Shown: piece by piece, positions 36,107 through 48,170 of the stretch
Layout: every line of letters starts with the position of its first letter
Numbering within the stretch: position 1 is the stretch's first letter
NCBI GenBank assembly: GCA_013399855.1
Contig: VXAY01001959.1
Coordinates: 252,642-316,641 of the forward strand
Direction of reading: 5' to 3'
Length of the DNA: 64,000 nucleotides
Origin: Oxyruncus cristatus
Taxonomy: Eukaryota; Chordata; Aves; Passeriformes; Cotingidae
The notes under the pieces: generated by a model
What the model was told of the DNA's origin: nothing
The model's database searches: none
What the model saw: the letters and a program-made list of their open reading frames with translations, nothing else
Position numbers and translations under genes: made by a program

Positions 36107-37089
36107 TTCCTAGAAACATAAAAGAATAAATAGACCTGTCAATTAACAACAATCTAGGAGTAGTTTGTGTGTTAATGAGCACGAAGCTGTAGGAACTCTG
36201 TTTATTCCGAATTCTAACAGATAGAAGATATCCAAGGCTTTACTAATAATAACTTTGGAAAGAAGTACTTTTTCACTGTCCAAAATTAGTTATTTTTGTT
36301 TGCTGTTGATTTATTTACCAAGCAGACTTTTTTTTTCATTGATATTTCCCTTATTTCTACTGATTTTTTTCCTTGTGAAGTAATCCTCAGGATTTTTCAT
36401 TTTTTAGGCTTTTTCCTCCCCAGGGACAGATTCTCCTGGATTTTTCTCCATTTCTATTAGAGAAATTTCTTGCTGATGTAAAATTTTTGTCAGCACCGAG
36501 ATTCCTTCTGTGCATACACTCAATATCTCAGCAGCTCAGCTGGAAATTTCGAAGTCCATTTCCCTCAAACCAGAGTCTGACAGCATTTTATGAGTCATAC
36601 ATTGTGTGTGACACCCACCAGGCTCTTCCCCACCCCACCACATGTTTCCACAGCACTTTATGAGGAGAAATGAAAAGATTTTAGGGATGGGAAAACTTTC
36701 CAGAGTAGGGGAGTGTAATTCTCTCCCTATGGATGCAGCCAGGACAGAGGGTGAAACACTCCTGGAAAGGTGCCATATTATCCTTAACAGCCAAATGTGG
36801 TCAGATCCACGAGAGATTTTTCTGACAGACCAAGAGTTTGTTGGAAAGTCTGATCCAAGGGAACTGCCAGGACAACATTCCCAAACTCTTTGTGATTTCT
36901 CAATAAACAACTCTCAATAAATAATGATAAATAATAAAAATGAGAACAAAAAGACATTTCTCAATAAACACAACTCTCAGACCTCAGCTGGTGCCTGCAC
37001 GTTATATCCTGGTAGTTCTGTGGGATAAAAATACTCCAAAATTAGGGAAACAGTGCCGAAGAAGGTCAGATGAGCATCTGCTTTCACCC

Positions 37090-37648
37090 TCAGTGCCCCC
37101 CCAGGGCAGCAGGGACAGAGAGAAGGTTGGGCTGCCGGTGCAGGGGGTGCTGGTCCCTCTGCTCTGCTCAGGGGAGACCCCCCTGCAGCGCTGCCTCCAG
37201 CACAGGGGAGACCTGGACCAGCTGGAAAGAGCCCAGAGGATGTTCCAAGGGCTGGAGCAGCCCTGCGCTGGAGACAGGCTGGGAGAGACAGTACACTCTG
37301 GAGAAGAGGGGGGAAAGTCTCTCCAGGGAGAACTCAGAGCCCCTTCCAGGACCCAAAAGGGTTTCAAGAGAGCTGGAGAGGCATTTCAGACAAGGGCATG
37401 GAATGTCAGGACAAGGGGAATGGCTTCCCACTGCCAGAGGGCAGGGACAGATGGGATATTGGGAAGGAATCCTTCCCTGGGAGGGTGGGGAGGCCCTGGC
37501 ACAGGTTGCCCAGAGAAGCTGTGGCTGCCCCTGGATCCCTGGAAGTGTCCAAGGCCAGGCTGGACGGGGCTTGGAGCAACCTGGGCTGGTGGGAGGTGTC
37601 CCTGACCTGGATAATCTTCAAGCTGCACTCTGGGATTCCATGATTTGA
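37090..37648 (+). mobile_element. CR1 LINE, ~560 bp, sense
   Basis: The longest sense copy here: 'cctccagcacaggggagacc' (37195), 'agcccagaggatgttccaag' (37229), 'gagctggagaggcatttcag' (37370), 'cactgccagagggcaggga' (37429), 'gggatattgggaagg' (37453), 'gtggctgcccctggatccc' (37521) and 'ggcttggagcaacctgggc' (37568). The usual 'ctgcccatggcaggggg' segment is reduced to 'ctgacctgg' near 37602, a small internal deletion. It ends 'attccatgatttg'. Long frames on both strands are CR1 shadows. Confidence 0.92.
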
Positions 37649-40495
37649 TTTTTCAGGCTTGTGCTTAGGAAGAAATCGCAGTCTGGGCTAATTAAAGCCA
37701 AATCAAATAATAGTGGGCAGCACGAAACTATTGGATGGAGATTCCTGTGCTGTGCTGGCACAGAGCCAAAGGGCCTGGAACTGTCCAACATTCCCACAAC
37801 AGTTGCCACCACACATTAACTGCTGGGGTTAAGAAAGCAGGAGCTGTAGATCAGCTTTCAGTACCCAGAGCCTGTCCTTGGTGCTCAATATTTATGATCA
37901 TCAATTAGGTGTAATGTGATAACAAGGCATTTGAAAGATCAGAAACAATATTTTTCCTCTCTGTGGCACCGTGGGATTTGTTAGTTATTGCTCTGTAAGG
38001 ATGCAGGATTTTGGGAACTGGGACCATCTGGATGCATTTTGGCATCTGTTTTCTTTCCTTTACTGGTCTGTCCAAGCAGAGAAAATAAAGCCCTTCAGCA
38101 ACATTTTGGCAACTTTATTGATAAATATTTTAAGGTACTAGTATCTAAAAACCTCTTGCCTGGAAGCTTTTAATTTTTTGTTGATTTCGTTGAACAAAGA
38201 GATTCACCACACACACACAAAAAAGTGGGAATTAAGTAGATTATATGTGGCATTTTTTACATGCTTTTTCAAATTCAAAGTTCCCACAAAGTGATAACCT
38301 TCTGGATTATTAATAGTTGGAGGGTTTTTTTAGATAAAAATGAAAGCTTTTTTTAAAAAAATCTATTAATACCTCTTTTTAATATTTTATTTTCTAGATA
38401 TTTATATATTTGGTATTTATTTGGTATTTATATTTTTAATATAATATTCGATATTTTATATATTTGATATCTGTAAGTCTGGAGTATGGAGGAACTCACA
38501 ATCTGATAAGTGGAAGTGAGGTATAACAATCCAGCTACTCAGTGCTTGCTACAAAATGTCCTATTAACACCCATTATTTACAATTTAAATAGTGTATTTT
38601 TTGCATCTGCTGTGTGTTATTTGCCTTTATAACTTGGTATAACTGTTCTACATCCATCCCTTTCCTCAGCTTCTAAATTCCATGGCATGGATCCCATACA
38701 TCACTATTTCATTTTAAATGAATGCTTAATATAAGAGCAAAGTTCTCTAACAGTGTTAGAGAGGGTTGGGTTTTTAATCCAAAAATAGTGATAAACCTTT
38801 CCTTCCCTCTTGGATAAACTGAGTTTATCCAACCTAGGAGTGACTCAAGGATGTATATGAAATATATAGTCTCTTACTACTATAGAACTGCATAATGCCC
38901 TGTGAGTTTTAAGAGGGTTATTGCATAAATTTTGCCAGAAACCACATCAATAAACAGTTTTCTAAAATCCCATCTTAAATATCCTGTGGAGGGCAATAAA
39001 TGCTGGGGGACCACGAGAGAGATTTTCGCTTTCAGAGTGAATAGTTGGGTTTTATTTCTTCTCAGAGACAGAGAATAGAGATATAAAATAGCATTTTATC
39101 CACAGAATGGCTACAAAAGCAGGAGTGGGAGACTAAAATGGCTTTTGGCCCTGGGTGGTGGGATGTTGTTTTTATTTGGCCCTGGAATCTTGTTTTCTAC
39201 TTCATAGAGACATTCGTAAAAGAGAAAATGTTGTGAAATCCTATTAAACTTTGGGGTTTCTTTGTATGTGTGTGGGTGATGGTACTTCTGCGGAGCCAAA
39301 GCGTGTTCTGGGCTAAACTCCGAATTTTCAGGACATTTGGAACGTCCTTTACTATCTCCAACATGGTCTCCCCTCCCAGGAATATCTAACTCCATATACA
39401 CGGTGTTAACAGAGCACAGCCGGACTTCGAAAGAGGAAAAATAAGATAAATTTTCTATCCCATTAAAAAAAAAGGGCCAACATTTTAATAATAAATGTAA
39501 TAAATGGTCTCCATAATTGCATTTTGAGACTTTAATTTTTTAGTTGCAAGTAGTCCCTTCTGTTCATAACAAAATTTTTAGTGGGGTCAAATTGAAAGAA
39601 GAGTTTTTCGTACCATTCTTAGCTCGAAGTAAATGATGTAGAAAGGAAAAATATCAGCAAGTGGGGGTTTATTTGCTTCACTTTTGTTGGTTTTTACACT
39701 GTTCTTATTAAGGTCTGAAAGGAACTGTTTCAAAAGTTTGAAAACCAAAAGCAGGGAGGGAGAACCAGCAGTGTTACAGACACCATAGTGTTATAATCAT
39801 AATTTCTAGTAAATTCTCCGATAAAAATGGTTCCCAAGTTCACTTTTTGTTGAATTTTTTGCTTTCTTTGTTTAATTTTCATCCAAAGTTAATTATTTCC
39901 CAATAATCCACACCATCTGAGTTAAGTAAATGGCACAATGTACAAGTATTTCACATTCTCAGGCATTTTACAACCCAAAACTGCAGCTGGAGGGTCTTTT
40001 CTAAGAGAAGGAGGGTTGAGGGAAGTGGATGAAGGAGATGAGACGATGTGCAGTTTGTAAAATTACAGCATTTGCTGGAGGTTTTGTAATTATTGGGGTA
40101 TTTTCTGTTGGGTTCCCAGCCAGGGCCAAAACATCAAGTGCCTACTCCAGCTGGAGCCACAAAGTGCTGAGTCTGAGCAAGTGCTTTAACAGCAAGGTCA
40201 GCAGGACACAGCAGATTCTGGGTTCCTGTTTATTTACCTGCTTTTAATCCAGAATTTTGGTCTTATTGCCAGGATACTGCCAAAATAAATGGAGTTTTTC
40301 TGCTTCCAGCTAAAGGTCATTATGGATGAGGTTTTAGCAAGAGTTTTTCAGCACCACTACCCCGAGTGCCACTGATTCTTCCCTTCAAGTTGTGGGGGAG
40401 CAGCAGATGTTGGCCTTGATCCCACGTCTCTTGGGTCATCCCACACCCTGAGTCCTGCTCGTTCTTGGGCCTCTCCCTGAAAAAAATTGAGGAGT
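37649..40495. other. Unique A+T-rich non-coding DNA
   Basis: No gene or named repeat recognised. Low-complexity A+T sequence with repeated 'ttggtatttat' lies at 38385-38470. Confidence 0.6.
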
Positions 40496-40900
40496 TATGG
40501 AAGGGGCTGGAGCAGCAGGAGGGGCTGAGGGAGCTGGGGGGGCTCAGCCTGGAGCAAAGGAGGCTCAGGGGGGACCTTCTGGCTCTGCAACTCCCTGACA
40601 GGAGGGGGGAGCCGGGGGGGGTCGGGCTCTGCTCCCAGGGAACAGGGACAGGAGGAGAGGGAACGGCCTCCAGCTGGGCCAGGGCAGGGGCAGGGGGGAC
40701 AGGAGGAGGAATTTCTTGCTGGAAAGGGTGGTGAGGCCTTGGCAGGGGCTGCCCAGGGAGGGTTGGAGGGCCCAGCCCTGGAGGTGCCCAAGGAAGGCCT
40801 GGCCGTGGCACTCAGTGCTCTGGGCTGGGGGACAGGGTGGGGATGGGAAAAGGGGTATCCATGGGCTGGGAGGGCTTTTCCAGCCTCAGGGATTCTATGG
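40496..40900 (+). mobile_element. CR1 LINE, young, near-identical to the 25 kb copy
   Basis: From 'atggaaggggctggagcagc' to 'ttccagcctcagggattct' it matches 25049-25440 base for base apart from about a dozen substitutions by eye. It includes the unusual G-runs (40604-40626) and 'ggctctgcaactccctgac'. It is 5'-truncated at 40496, about 80 bp shorter at its 5' end than the 25 kb copy. The minus-strand 163-codon frame crossing it is a Pro/Ser-rich shadow of the G-rich strand. Confidence 0.93.
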
Positions 40901-41483
40901 CCTCCAATAAAACATCTTTGAATTCCATGGGAATTTTTTCCCCAGTTTCATACTCCCTGGCTCAGGTTCTGCTGCTGTGATTGGTGAATTAAAGAATCCA
41001 TTACCTGGAAGATGTTAAATGCTTATAAACCCCATATCTGAGCAATAAACAGCAACATTCCAGTTACAACACTGTGGGTCTTCCAGTAACCCACAATCAC
41101 CAGCAAGAACACTTCAGTTATTCCCATAAATAGTACTAAAGTGTAGGATGAGGGTTTGTGCCAAACCTCTCTGTGAAATCCTGGCTGTCAACCACAGAGT
41201 TCAAAGGAAACTCTAGGAAACCATGAAGATGTTTTCTAGAACCCAAGAGCTGACCCAGCAGAAGCCTCCACAAAACACAGCAGCCTGAAACTGCAGGAAT
41301 TGCACCTGAGCCTTTTCCATGGAGAATGAGAGAGAGATTCAAGATCTGCCCCCCCAGTTCCTGGAGCCACATGGATCTGCACTTCCAAGAGGAAGAGCAG
41401 GCACCCTGTTGGGAGTGATCAACATGAGCTCCAGTAGCATCACTCCAGCAGAAAAATGAATCAAAGTCAAACCAAAGGAAAGC

Positions 41484-41507
41484 TTTTTTTTTTTTTTTTT
41501 TTTTTTT
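41484..41507. repeat. 24-bp T homopolymer
   Basis: An uninterrupted run of T, followed after CC by another short T-run. CR1 elements do not carry poly(A), so this could be an isolated microsatellite or the poly(A) of an antisense processed copy. No recognisable retrocopy lies to its left (41130-41483). Confidence 0.9.
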
Positions 41508-42667
41508 CCTTTTGGCAAAGGAAATTTGATGCAACAGCACTCTGAGCGTTCTTGGTAACACAGTTTCTCAGTTTCGGATACCAAGCTAAGGCAAAATTCT
41601 GTCACAAGGACTGAGCCTTGGATGAATCCCGCAGTAAGAACAGGTAGGAAACACTCTGAGCTCCAAAGCATTTGCAGTCTAAATAGCCAAGAGAATAGTG
41701 AATGGATCTAAGAGGCCAAAAAGACAGGAGGTTAAAATTAAGGATGAAATTCCTCCATCAGTGCCAGTTCTAAGACTGAATCCCAGCTCTTGTGAGCTCT
41801 CCTTCAGCCTTTCCTCTGCCTGCCCACAACTCTTTCTCTTTTCAATGACGACATTTTTTCCAAGAAAATTGAGTGAGAAGACATGGTTAAAATATTTTAG
41901 GGAATATGAGCAGAAATCCCTGACAAGTTCAGGATGTAATTAATTACATTGCAATTTTGCCCTTATTAAGGAATTAACTGCTGTTAAAATACTTTGTCCA
42001 AAGTACACACATTTTCCAACTAAACAGATTATCTTATACCTGGGAGTATAATTAAATAATAGAAATGAAAAGCAGAATATACCCATTGGTAATACCAGCT
42101 CCTCTTCTAATCCCCTTAGGAGGAAAGTGGATCATTTATTGCTGAGTGTCTCAAACAAAATGCTCAAAGTTTAGAATTAGTTTTCATTTTCTGGATTTCC
42201 CCTGATCTGTATTAGATATTGTTTTTTAATTAAAATTAGCATTTTTAACCTACTAGAAGTGAAAAGTCAATAACATAATCCCTGGGAGTATATTTGTAAT
42301 GCAGCACATTGTGGTTGATTCTGCTTTGTTGTTCCTGATTTACAGATTTTCAAAGAAATCTGAATATTCTGTAGGAATCACAAAGCACTTTTACCTCAGT
42401 TACCCTCCAAAATTTTGCTGCAGGCTGTGAATCACTTCTATTCTGAGCCTGCAAATGTCTTCACACCCACTGAATGTTTTCTGAATGAGTGTTATTGCAT
42501 TAAATGTTATAAAACATTATTAAATACTGAATATTCAGAAAAATATATATGCACTGTAAGTTATATGCAAAATCACACGTAGAGGAGCGATCAACATGAG
42601 CAGATCTTCCTTGATTATTAAAAAATCATTTGGGAAACTCCTGAGGTAATTGTTTTTTTTATCATTA

Positions 42668-42686
42668 GATAATAATAATAATAATA
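42668..42686. repeat. (ATA)n microsatellite
   Basis: About six ATA units in a row. Confidence 0.9.
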
Positions 42687-44265
42687 TTTGTCCTCATAGT
42701 TCTGGAATTTTTCTGGGAAGCTTGGAATGTCTTTAAGACCTTTATTACAAACCTTTAAGATTAGCAAGAATGGAGTTGTTCAAAAAGTTCTTTTAAGGGA
42801 ATTAAACTGAGAATCTCTATCCTCCCAGATCCATGTCTTAAAACCCATGTGTTTAACCTACTGAGGCGCCTGTGCCCCCTGGAATTTCGGGCAGAGTGGG
42901 GAGAGGATGAAACCAGGAAAACTCTCACGGAAAGGGAACTTCACTCTCTTCAGTAACACAAGTTTGGTGATAGTTGTGTTTTACAAACCACTCTTTTCCT
43001 AAAACGTAAAAATATTTCCTAAATAAATATTCTAAAAAAAAAAAAAAGAGGATAGTATATGTTAAAAAAGAAAGGCTACAGCACTTATAGCAGAGCTTTA
43101 AAAAACGAGTGAAACAGTAATAAAGCCCTTTGTCCTAATTATTTGAGATACTGTAGCATATGGTGCAGTTCCAAGACAAAGTGTGCCAGAATGCACTGCA
43201 GAATTATTAGTTAGTGCAGCATATTTACTTATAATTACTGCAAAGCTGCCTGGCCTTGAAGTAGTAAAATATTTTAAGAACTTGCAAGACTATTTTCTCC
43301 GATGTTTAAAATGTTTTCCTGGTGATTTTTCGTCAACTCTTTAATTTTTTAATACACAAAAACCTTTCACGTGGTATTTAAAGTTTGTGTTCGCTTTTTC
43401 CCCTCCCAAGTCCTGGTGTTCCAGTCAAACACTTATTTAGCCTGTGTGAACTGAGGCTCAGAGGGGGGTTATCTGAAGCACCAGAAAAAGAGAGGTCAAA
43501 ACGTGCAACTTTTAATTTGGAATAGATTCCCCAGAAAGGCAGGAATGACGATATTTTCCCCTCCAACACATTTGTCCTTCCTTTTGTTTATTCAAGCAGC
43601 ATCAAGCATTCTCAACACCAAGTGACATTTCATATTTTTAACTTAATTCAGCTTTGCTGCTTCCCCATCCATTCTCGTGTGACAGGGAAAATACACAACT
43701 TGCTGTTATAAATACTTTATGACGCCCCTGTCTCTGTCCTCTCCATTCTCATCACAGCCCTGCCATTACCATTCATGTCACTTCAGAGGCAGAGAAGAAC
43801 CAGAAAAGTAAAACCCTCTCTTGGCATAATTTTTCAGAGGGCCATAAAAACAAAGCCAAAAGGAATTCATGTGGAATTTCAAATTGCTTTGTCCCTCCCC
43901 AGCCAGGGAGGCTTCAAGTTTCTGATTGAAAAATAAGCAGCTTCCGTGTCCACCTTGTAAATTTATGGAACACTCCAACTTCCCTGGCCTACAGAGCGCA
44001 CATATTCCTTGGGTTCGTGTTCCCTGTGCTCTTCAAATGAACACGATAGGTAGGAAAGGGCAGTTTTTCTGCTTGGGGTGGCAGCTGAGGGAACTGGAGG
44101 TGTACAACTGTGAGGACGCTTGGTGGGAACCGCAGCACGTCAGAGTTGAAGTCACTCCACTCCCCTACTAAAAAAAGCTCAAAAATCCCACAGCAGCCAG
44201 AAGAAAGGAGGAGTTTGCACCCCACAGGGACTGAAGAGGTGGATCACTGTCCCGGGGGGGCGAAA

Positions 44266-44381
44266 AGCCTGTGGGTGTGGTGTTTGGGGACATGGGTTAG
44301 TGAAGGACTTGGCAGTGCCAGGAAAGGGATGGAATTGATGATCTCAGACATCCTTTCCTGCTTTAATGATTCTATGATTAA
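44266..44381 (+). mobile_element. Short CR1 LINE 3' end
   Basis: 'aagcctgtgggtgtggtg', 'tttggggacatgggttagtg', 'gacttggcagtgccagg', 'gatgatctcagacatcc' and tail 'aatgattctatgatt'. It is the same CR1 type as 25.5 and 50.7 kb. Confidence 0.87.
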
Positions 44382-44924
44382 AGCAGCCCTTGACCCCAAA
44401 GCAGGACCTTGGTGATTAGGGAGAAAGGAAACCAAGATTAACTTACTCAGAAAAAGAGTTTCCCAACCACGTCCATTGGTTAACAGGTTAAACTACCAAA
44501 ATTACTGCTGGTTAATGTCTTTTAAATCATTTAGGAAGGATAAATTAGTGAAGGTTTTTTTCAGGCTGAATATGCTTGCTCTTTATTCTCTCTTTAATCT
44601 CTCTTTATTCTCTCTCCTTGTTTCATACACAGACTTGTCCTGCAGGTTGACCACTGCACCTTTGCTGTGCTCCACAGCACCAAGATGTCTTTAGGTTTGG
44701 ATTTTTCCTTTAAGGGCTGCACAAAGTCAGCTACAAACCCTCTCTGGCCTTGCCCCAGCTGTTTTTTTAAGTCCTTGTTTTCAGTCCTGCCTGGTCTCTT
44801 TTCCATGTAGGTGGTAAAGCTGCAGATGACACTGCAGTGGGTGTTTGCTGCCCGATTAGAAAGAGCAAATTGTGAGGCCCTGACCCTTATGGGGGGCTTC
44901 CTGCGCCCTGGTATCTGCTGGAGG
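44382..44924. other. Unclassified sequence upstream of a CR1 ORF2 fragment
   Basis: Contains a pyrimidine-rich run with repeated 'ttattctctcttt' near 44580-44615. The last ~100 bp before 44925 are G+C-richer and may be a diverged upstream part of the following CR1. Confidence 0.45.
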
Positions 44925-45365
44925 GTCAGCACAACCACGCACGAGCCACCCAGGAGGTTTCTGGAGCACAGCAGAGCATTTCCTGGCCCGAGCAGCATGA
45001 GAGCCAGCAAGCAGAGGTGCTCAGCAGGATCTCACACCTGCTGGCCAGGAAGAGCTCGCTGGGGGTGGGAAGGTCAAAGGCAGCCTTGTCCAGAGGGTCC
45101 GTAGGATGGAGTTCAGGAACTCGAGGGGAGGGACAAAAATACAAAGAAAGATTACAACCCTGAGCTTCAGCAGCGCAGACTTTGACCTCTTCAAAGATTT
45201 GGAAGACTCCTGGGGGATAAGGAAGGAAGCTGGTTGGTATTCAAGGATCACCTCCTGAGAGCTCAGGAGCGCTTCATCCCGCAAATGAGAAGTTCACCTT
45301 CGTGAATGGACCAGGAGCTCCTGGCCAAACTCAAACACAAAGAGAGAGCCCCCAGAGAGGGGAGG
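44925..45365 (+). mobile_element. CR1 LINE ORF2 fragment between endonuclease and reverse transcriptase
   Basis: An internal CR1 piece not seen elsewhere in the window. 'aggaggtttctggagcac' (44949), 'tggccaggaagagctcgctg' (45042), 'gaaggtcaaaggcagcc' (45068), 'atggagttcaggaactcgag' (45107), 'tggtattcaaggatcacctc' (45234) and 'aggagctcctggccaaactc' (45312) follow the CR1 linker between the endonuclease and RT domains. In the family this reads roughly LIFKDHLL...LLDKLKHKK. Frames are broken. No 3' end is attached, so the fragment is a relic of a longer insertion whose ends were lost. Confidence 0.8.
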
Positions 45366-45750
45366 GATGGAAGGGTAACTTCAGCCCCCCTTGAACAATC
45401 ATCCTTACAACTGCTGCTCCTCCTTGGGGCAGATCACTTCTTTGCATGGCTGGTTTAACCTGGACCAGACCCCAGTCACTACAGAGCCCTGCATGTGCAG
45501 ACACCCAACCTGCTCAGAGTCAGGCTGAGCTGTGCAGAGAAAATAAAAACTCGGGACTGTTTTGCAGGCTGTTGTTGAATTATCATTCATTTTGTCCTCC
45601 TGGTTGTAGTGAATCTTTAAGAGTTTGGATCTTTGCTGCAGAACTTCTCTGCTGCAAGTTTCCATCATTTACTGTTAAGCTTTAATAGAGTGAAAACAAA
45701 ACTTTTAGCAATTAAAAATAAAGTCTTAGGAGGGGGCTTAAGAAAAACTA

Positions 45751-46395
45751 TGTCACTGAGGTAGTGTTTTGTTTAATATTGGTATTGGGATAATATTGGT
45801 ATTGATGCCTGCTTGCACCTGGACTTAAGAAATACCTCAGGAGCAGTTAATTAGGGTGAGATAAGGAAAGGATTTACTGTGCCAAGGCAATAGTTGTTAC
45901 AAGACGTGCGTGCCGAATACAGCTGTGTCACATCTTTTATAATACTCATTGTCCAACCCTAAACGTGTCCGCCCCGTAGCCTTTGTTCTGGTCCACCTCC
46001 TGACCCACCCCCAAGAATTGGGTCTGGGGGCGTTTTGGGACCACCCCTTCATCATCATCATCTTCTTCAGAGCACAAAGGGTACACAGTTACCTAGTCTT
46101 TGACCCTGTTTTGCTGTTCAGGCCCTGATTTGGCGATTCCCACACAACCTAGGCCTTGCCTTGACAAGAGACTAAACATTTTCTACTGACTTCAGGGGTA
46201 GATTTGATATGGGGAGTATAGAATGGGGTAAAGGGTTAGGAATGTACTACGGGGTAAGGGAACAAGGGCTGCTGCTTTTAGAAACTACTTCTACTGCTTA
46301 TAAAACTTATAAAGCTTACAAGAATTAGAAAACTAAAAAAAACTCTTAGGGCTTAAGGCATCAGTATTTAAACACGTGGCAGAGATTCTGCTTCC
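45751..46395 (-). mobile_element. Probable solo LTR of an endogenous retrovirus, antisense
   Basis: No coding sequence, but LTR-like regulatory layout on the minus strand: a TATA box TATAAAAG (45934-45941), then about 60 bp downstream the polyadenylation-signal variant AGTAAA (45873-45878), with a U5-like stretch towards 45751. A long promoter-proximal region lies to the right. A candidate terminal 'tgtcactg' lies at 45751 (LTRs start TG and end CA). No flanking coding region or target-site duplication was found, so the ends, especially the right one, are approximate. The direct repeat 'ataatattggtattg' lies at 45775-45808. Family not assigned. Confidence 0.5.
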
Positions 46396-47454
46396 CTAAA
46401 GAAATGAGAGAGCTCTGACCTTGCAGTCCAAGTACCAGGACTTGTTTCTCACTTGCAAAAGTACCAGACTGTTATCTCAACACTTCTAAAAAGGTCATAC
46501 CTGTGCATCTATTTCTAGTTATTCAGAGTAACAGTACAATATCTTTTTTTTTTACTAAGTACCTTCAAAATCAGTGTTTTCTTAAGCAAAGAATTTGGCT
46601 CTGGGTAATGACATCTTAGGGTTAAGTTGCTTTTTTAAAAATATCAGCTGGGGGGAGATATTTCTAGTTAATTTTCAAGTAAACATTTACATGTATCTAG
46701 CATCTAATTTGCCTTTCCCAGTCATTTGTCATTACATCTACAGCATTTCTCCTTGGGCTGCTTTAGTGCAATAATTGTGATTTATATTCTGACACCTCCT
46801 CCAGTGTAGCTCCTGTCCACCCTCTCCTGTGCGGTTTCTTTCTCTACCTCTTGCTGAAGTAAAACTGTGACTCACTGGGAAGTTCTGCCAAACCCGGCTC
46901 CCCGCAGGAGGGACACAAAGCCAAGGACACAGAGCCCACTCTGGTACCTCACCTTGGCTCAGGCCTCTCAAAACTGCTGAGCTGTGAAACCGGAGCTGTG
47001 AAAAGGACCCACAAGGATGAGAGAGGGGACACTGGCACAGCTGGCATGGGGAATGCCAGGAGCTCAAGGATTCCAGAGGAAAATCATCGACATGGAGAAC
47101 ATGGAGAGGTGTTAAATGCTTCCTGGGGACAAAGCAGGGAGGGCAGTGGGGACCAGACTCTCAGCTCAAGCCCCTGGGGCTGTCCCTGGTGCAGCTGGGG
47201 GAGGTGGCAGCTCAGCAACACCAGGGCCTGCCCAGGAGTTCAGAGGGACAAGCTGTCCCCTCCTGGGTGCCTGCCTGGCCAGTGAACAGCCTCAGAGTCC
47301 TTGTCCTGTCTTTTGTGTGTGTCAGGCAGTAAAAAACGGGTTTATTTTCAAGTCCTGCATTTCCTGCTTGCAGAGTTTCTGTGTACCTGGTGCCCTAAGG
47401 AGCTAATGCAAAAGAGGGGTGTTTTATACATATTCACCAGCTGAAATTAGAAAC
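46396..47454. other. Unclassified non-coding DNA, G+C-richer after 46.8 kb
   Basis: A T-run lies at 46545-46555. Between 46900 and 47330 the sequence is G+C-richer and includes a short CR1-like phrase ('aaggacccacaaggatga', 47001), too short to call an element. Overlapping frames at 46738-47067 (-) and 46998-47406 (+) resemble no known protein. Confidence 0.45.
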
Positions 47455-47560
47455 AGAATATCCTGAGCAGGAAGGGACCCACAAGGATCATCCAGTCCAA
47501 CTCCCGACCCTGCACACACAACCCCAACAATCCCACCCTGTCTCTAAGAGCATCGTCCAA
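47455..47560 (-). mobile_element. Short CR1 LINE 3' end, antisense
   Basis: 'agaatatcctgagcaggaag', 'ggacccacaaggatcatcc', 'ccctgcacacacaacccc' and 'caatcccaccctgtctc'. It is the same sequence group as 47.9 kb, truncated about 100 bp from its 3' end. Confidence 0.88.
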
Positions 47561-47920
47561 GGAACGTTCCTTGGAGATTTTTAACTCCTTAGTTTTTTTA
47601 CCAGGCCTTGACATTTCCTGTTGTAAAAAACAGGTAAGACATCACCAGTGAGTGTTTACTATAAAAGAACCCCACCAAAACAAAAGAGCCTTTCAATATT
47701 ATCTGATGATATTGGAATATTCCACAGCCTTCCAGTGGAACACATTAGGGTTTGAGTTCACTGCAACACATCCAAACTGTTCCCTGCCCAGAACTTCAAC
47801 CACTGATCCAGCAATTTCTTTCTCTGTCAACTCTTTTCTCCAGGGTTTTTGTACTAAAGGAAATTCTTTGTTTTGACTGAAGCAAAAACTTCTTTTTTTT
47901 ATTTTTTTTTTCATGAAGTA
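47561..47920. other. Unique A+T-rich spacer between two antisense CR1 ends
   Basis: Nothing recognised. T-runs lie at 47891-47910, next to the following CR1 tail. Confidence 0.6.
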
Positions 47921-48170
47921 CAGAATGTTCGGAGCTGGAAGGGACCCACAAGGATCATCCAGTGCAACCCCTGGCCCTGCACAGACACCCCAACAATCCC
48001 CCCCTGTCCCTCAGAGCGTTGTCCAAACCCTCCTGGAGCTCTGGCAGCCTTGGGGCTGTGCCCACTGCCCTGGGGAGCCTGGTCAGTGCCAACCACCCTC
48101 TGGGGGAAGAAACTTTTCCTAACATCCCAACCTCCCTGACACAGCTCCAGCTGTTCCCTCAGGTCCAGCA
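47921..48170 (-). mobile_element. CR1 LINE 3' end, antisense
   Basis: Clear copy: 'gagctggaagggacccac' (47933), 'aaggatcatccagtgcaacc' (47951), 'ctggagctctggcagccttg' (48033), 'cagtgccaaccaccctctgg' (48085) and 'ccctgacacagctccagctg' (48132). It is 5'-truncated near 48170. Same group as 17.2 and 56.5 kb. Confidence 0.92.

Larger units (their letters stand above)
33556..37089. other. Unique A+T-rich DNA rich in simple sequence
   Basis: No gene recognised. The minus-strand frame at 33728-34207 (159 codons) is A+T-driven, rich in Phe and Leu, and resembles nothing known. Simple A+T sequence lies at 34540-34640 and 35686-35742. Direct repeats of 'atttctcaataaac-aactctca' lie at 36895-36916 and 36955-36979. 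Confidence 0.55.
40901..44265. other. Unique A+T-rich non-coding DNA
   Basis: No gene or named repeat is recognised over 3.4 kb apart from the simple repeats listed separately. The minus-strand frame at 41136-41561 depends on a poly-lysine stretch read from the T-run and is not a gene. Confidence 0.6.

Noticed and set aside
36940..37648. Plus-strand frames of 221 and 192 codons
   Set aside because: Mostly a readthrough of the CR1 at 37.1-37.6 kb; the upstream ~50 codons resemble nothing known.
40320..40811. Minus-strand frame of 163 codons (and its parallel at 24952-25359)
   Set aside because: Pro-rich complement of the G-rich CR1 sense strand. Its close similarity to the 25 kb frame reflects shared CR1, not a gene family.
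41136..41561. Minus-strand frame of 141 codons with a lysine run
   Set aside because: The lysine run is the 24-base T homopolymer read in reverse; the rest resembles no protein.
46985..47330. Possible further CR1 copy or G+C-rich exon
   Set aside because: Only an ~18-bp phrase matches CR1; the remaining G+C-rich text fits neither CR1 nor a known protein.
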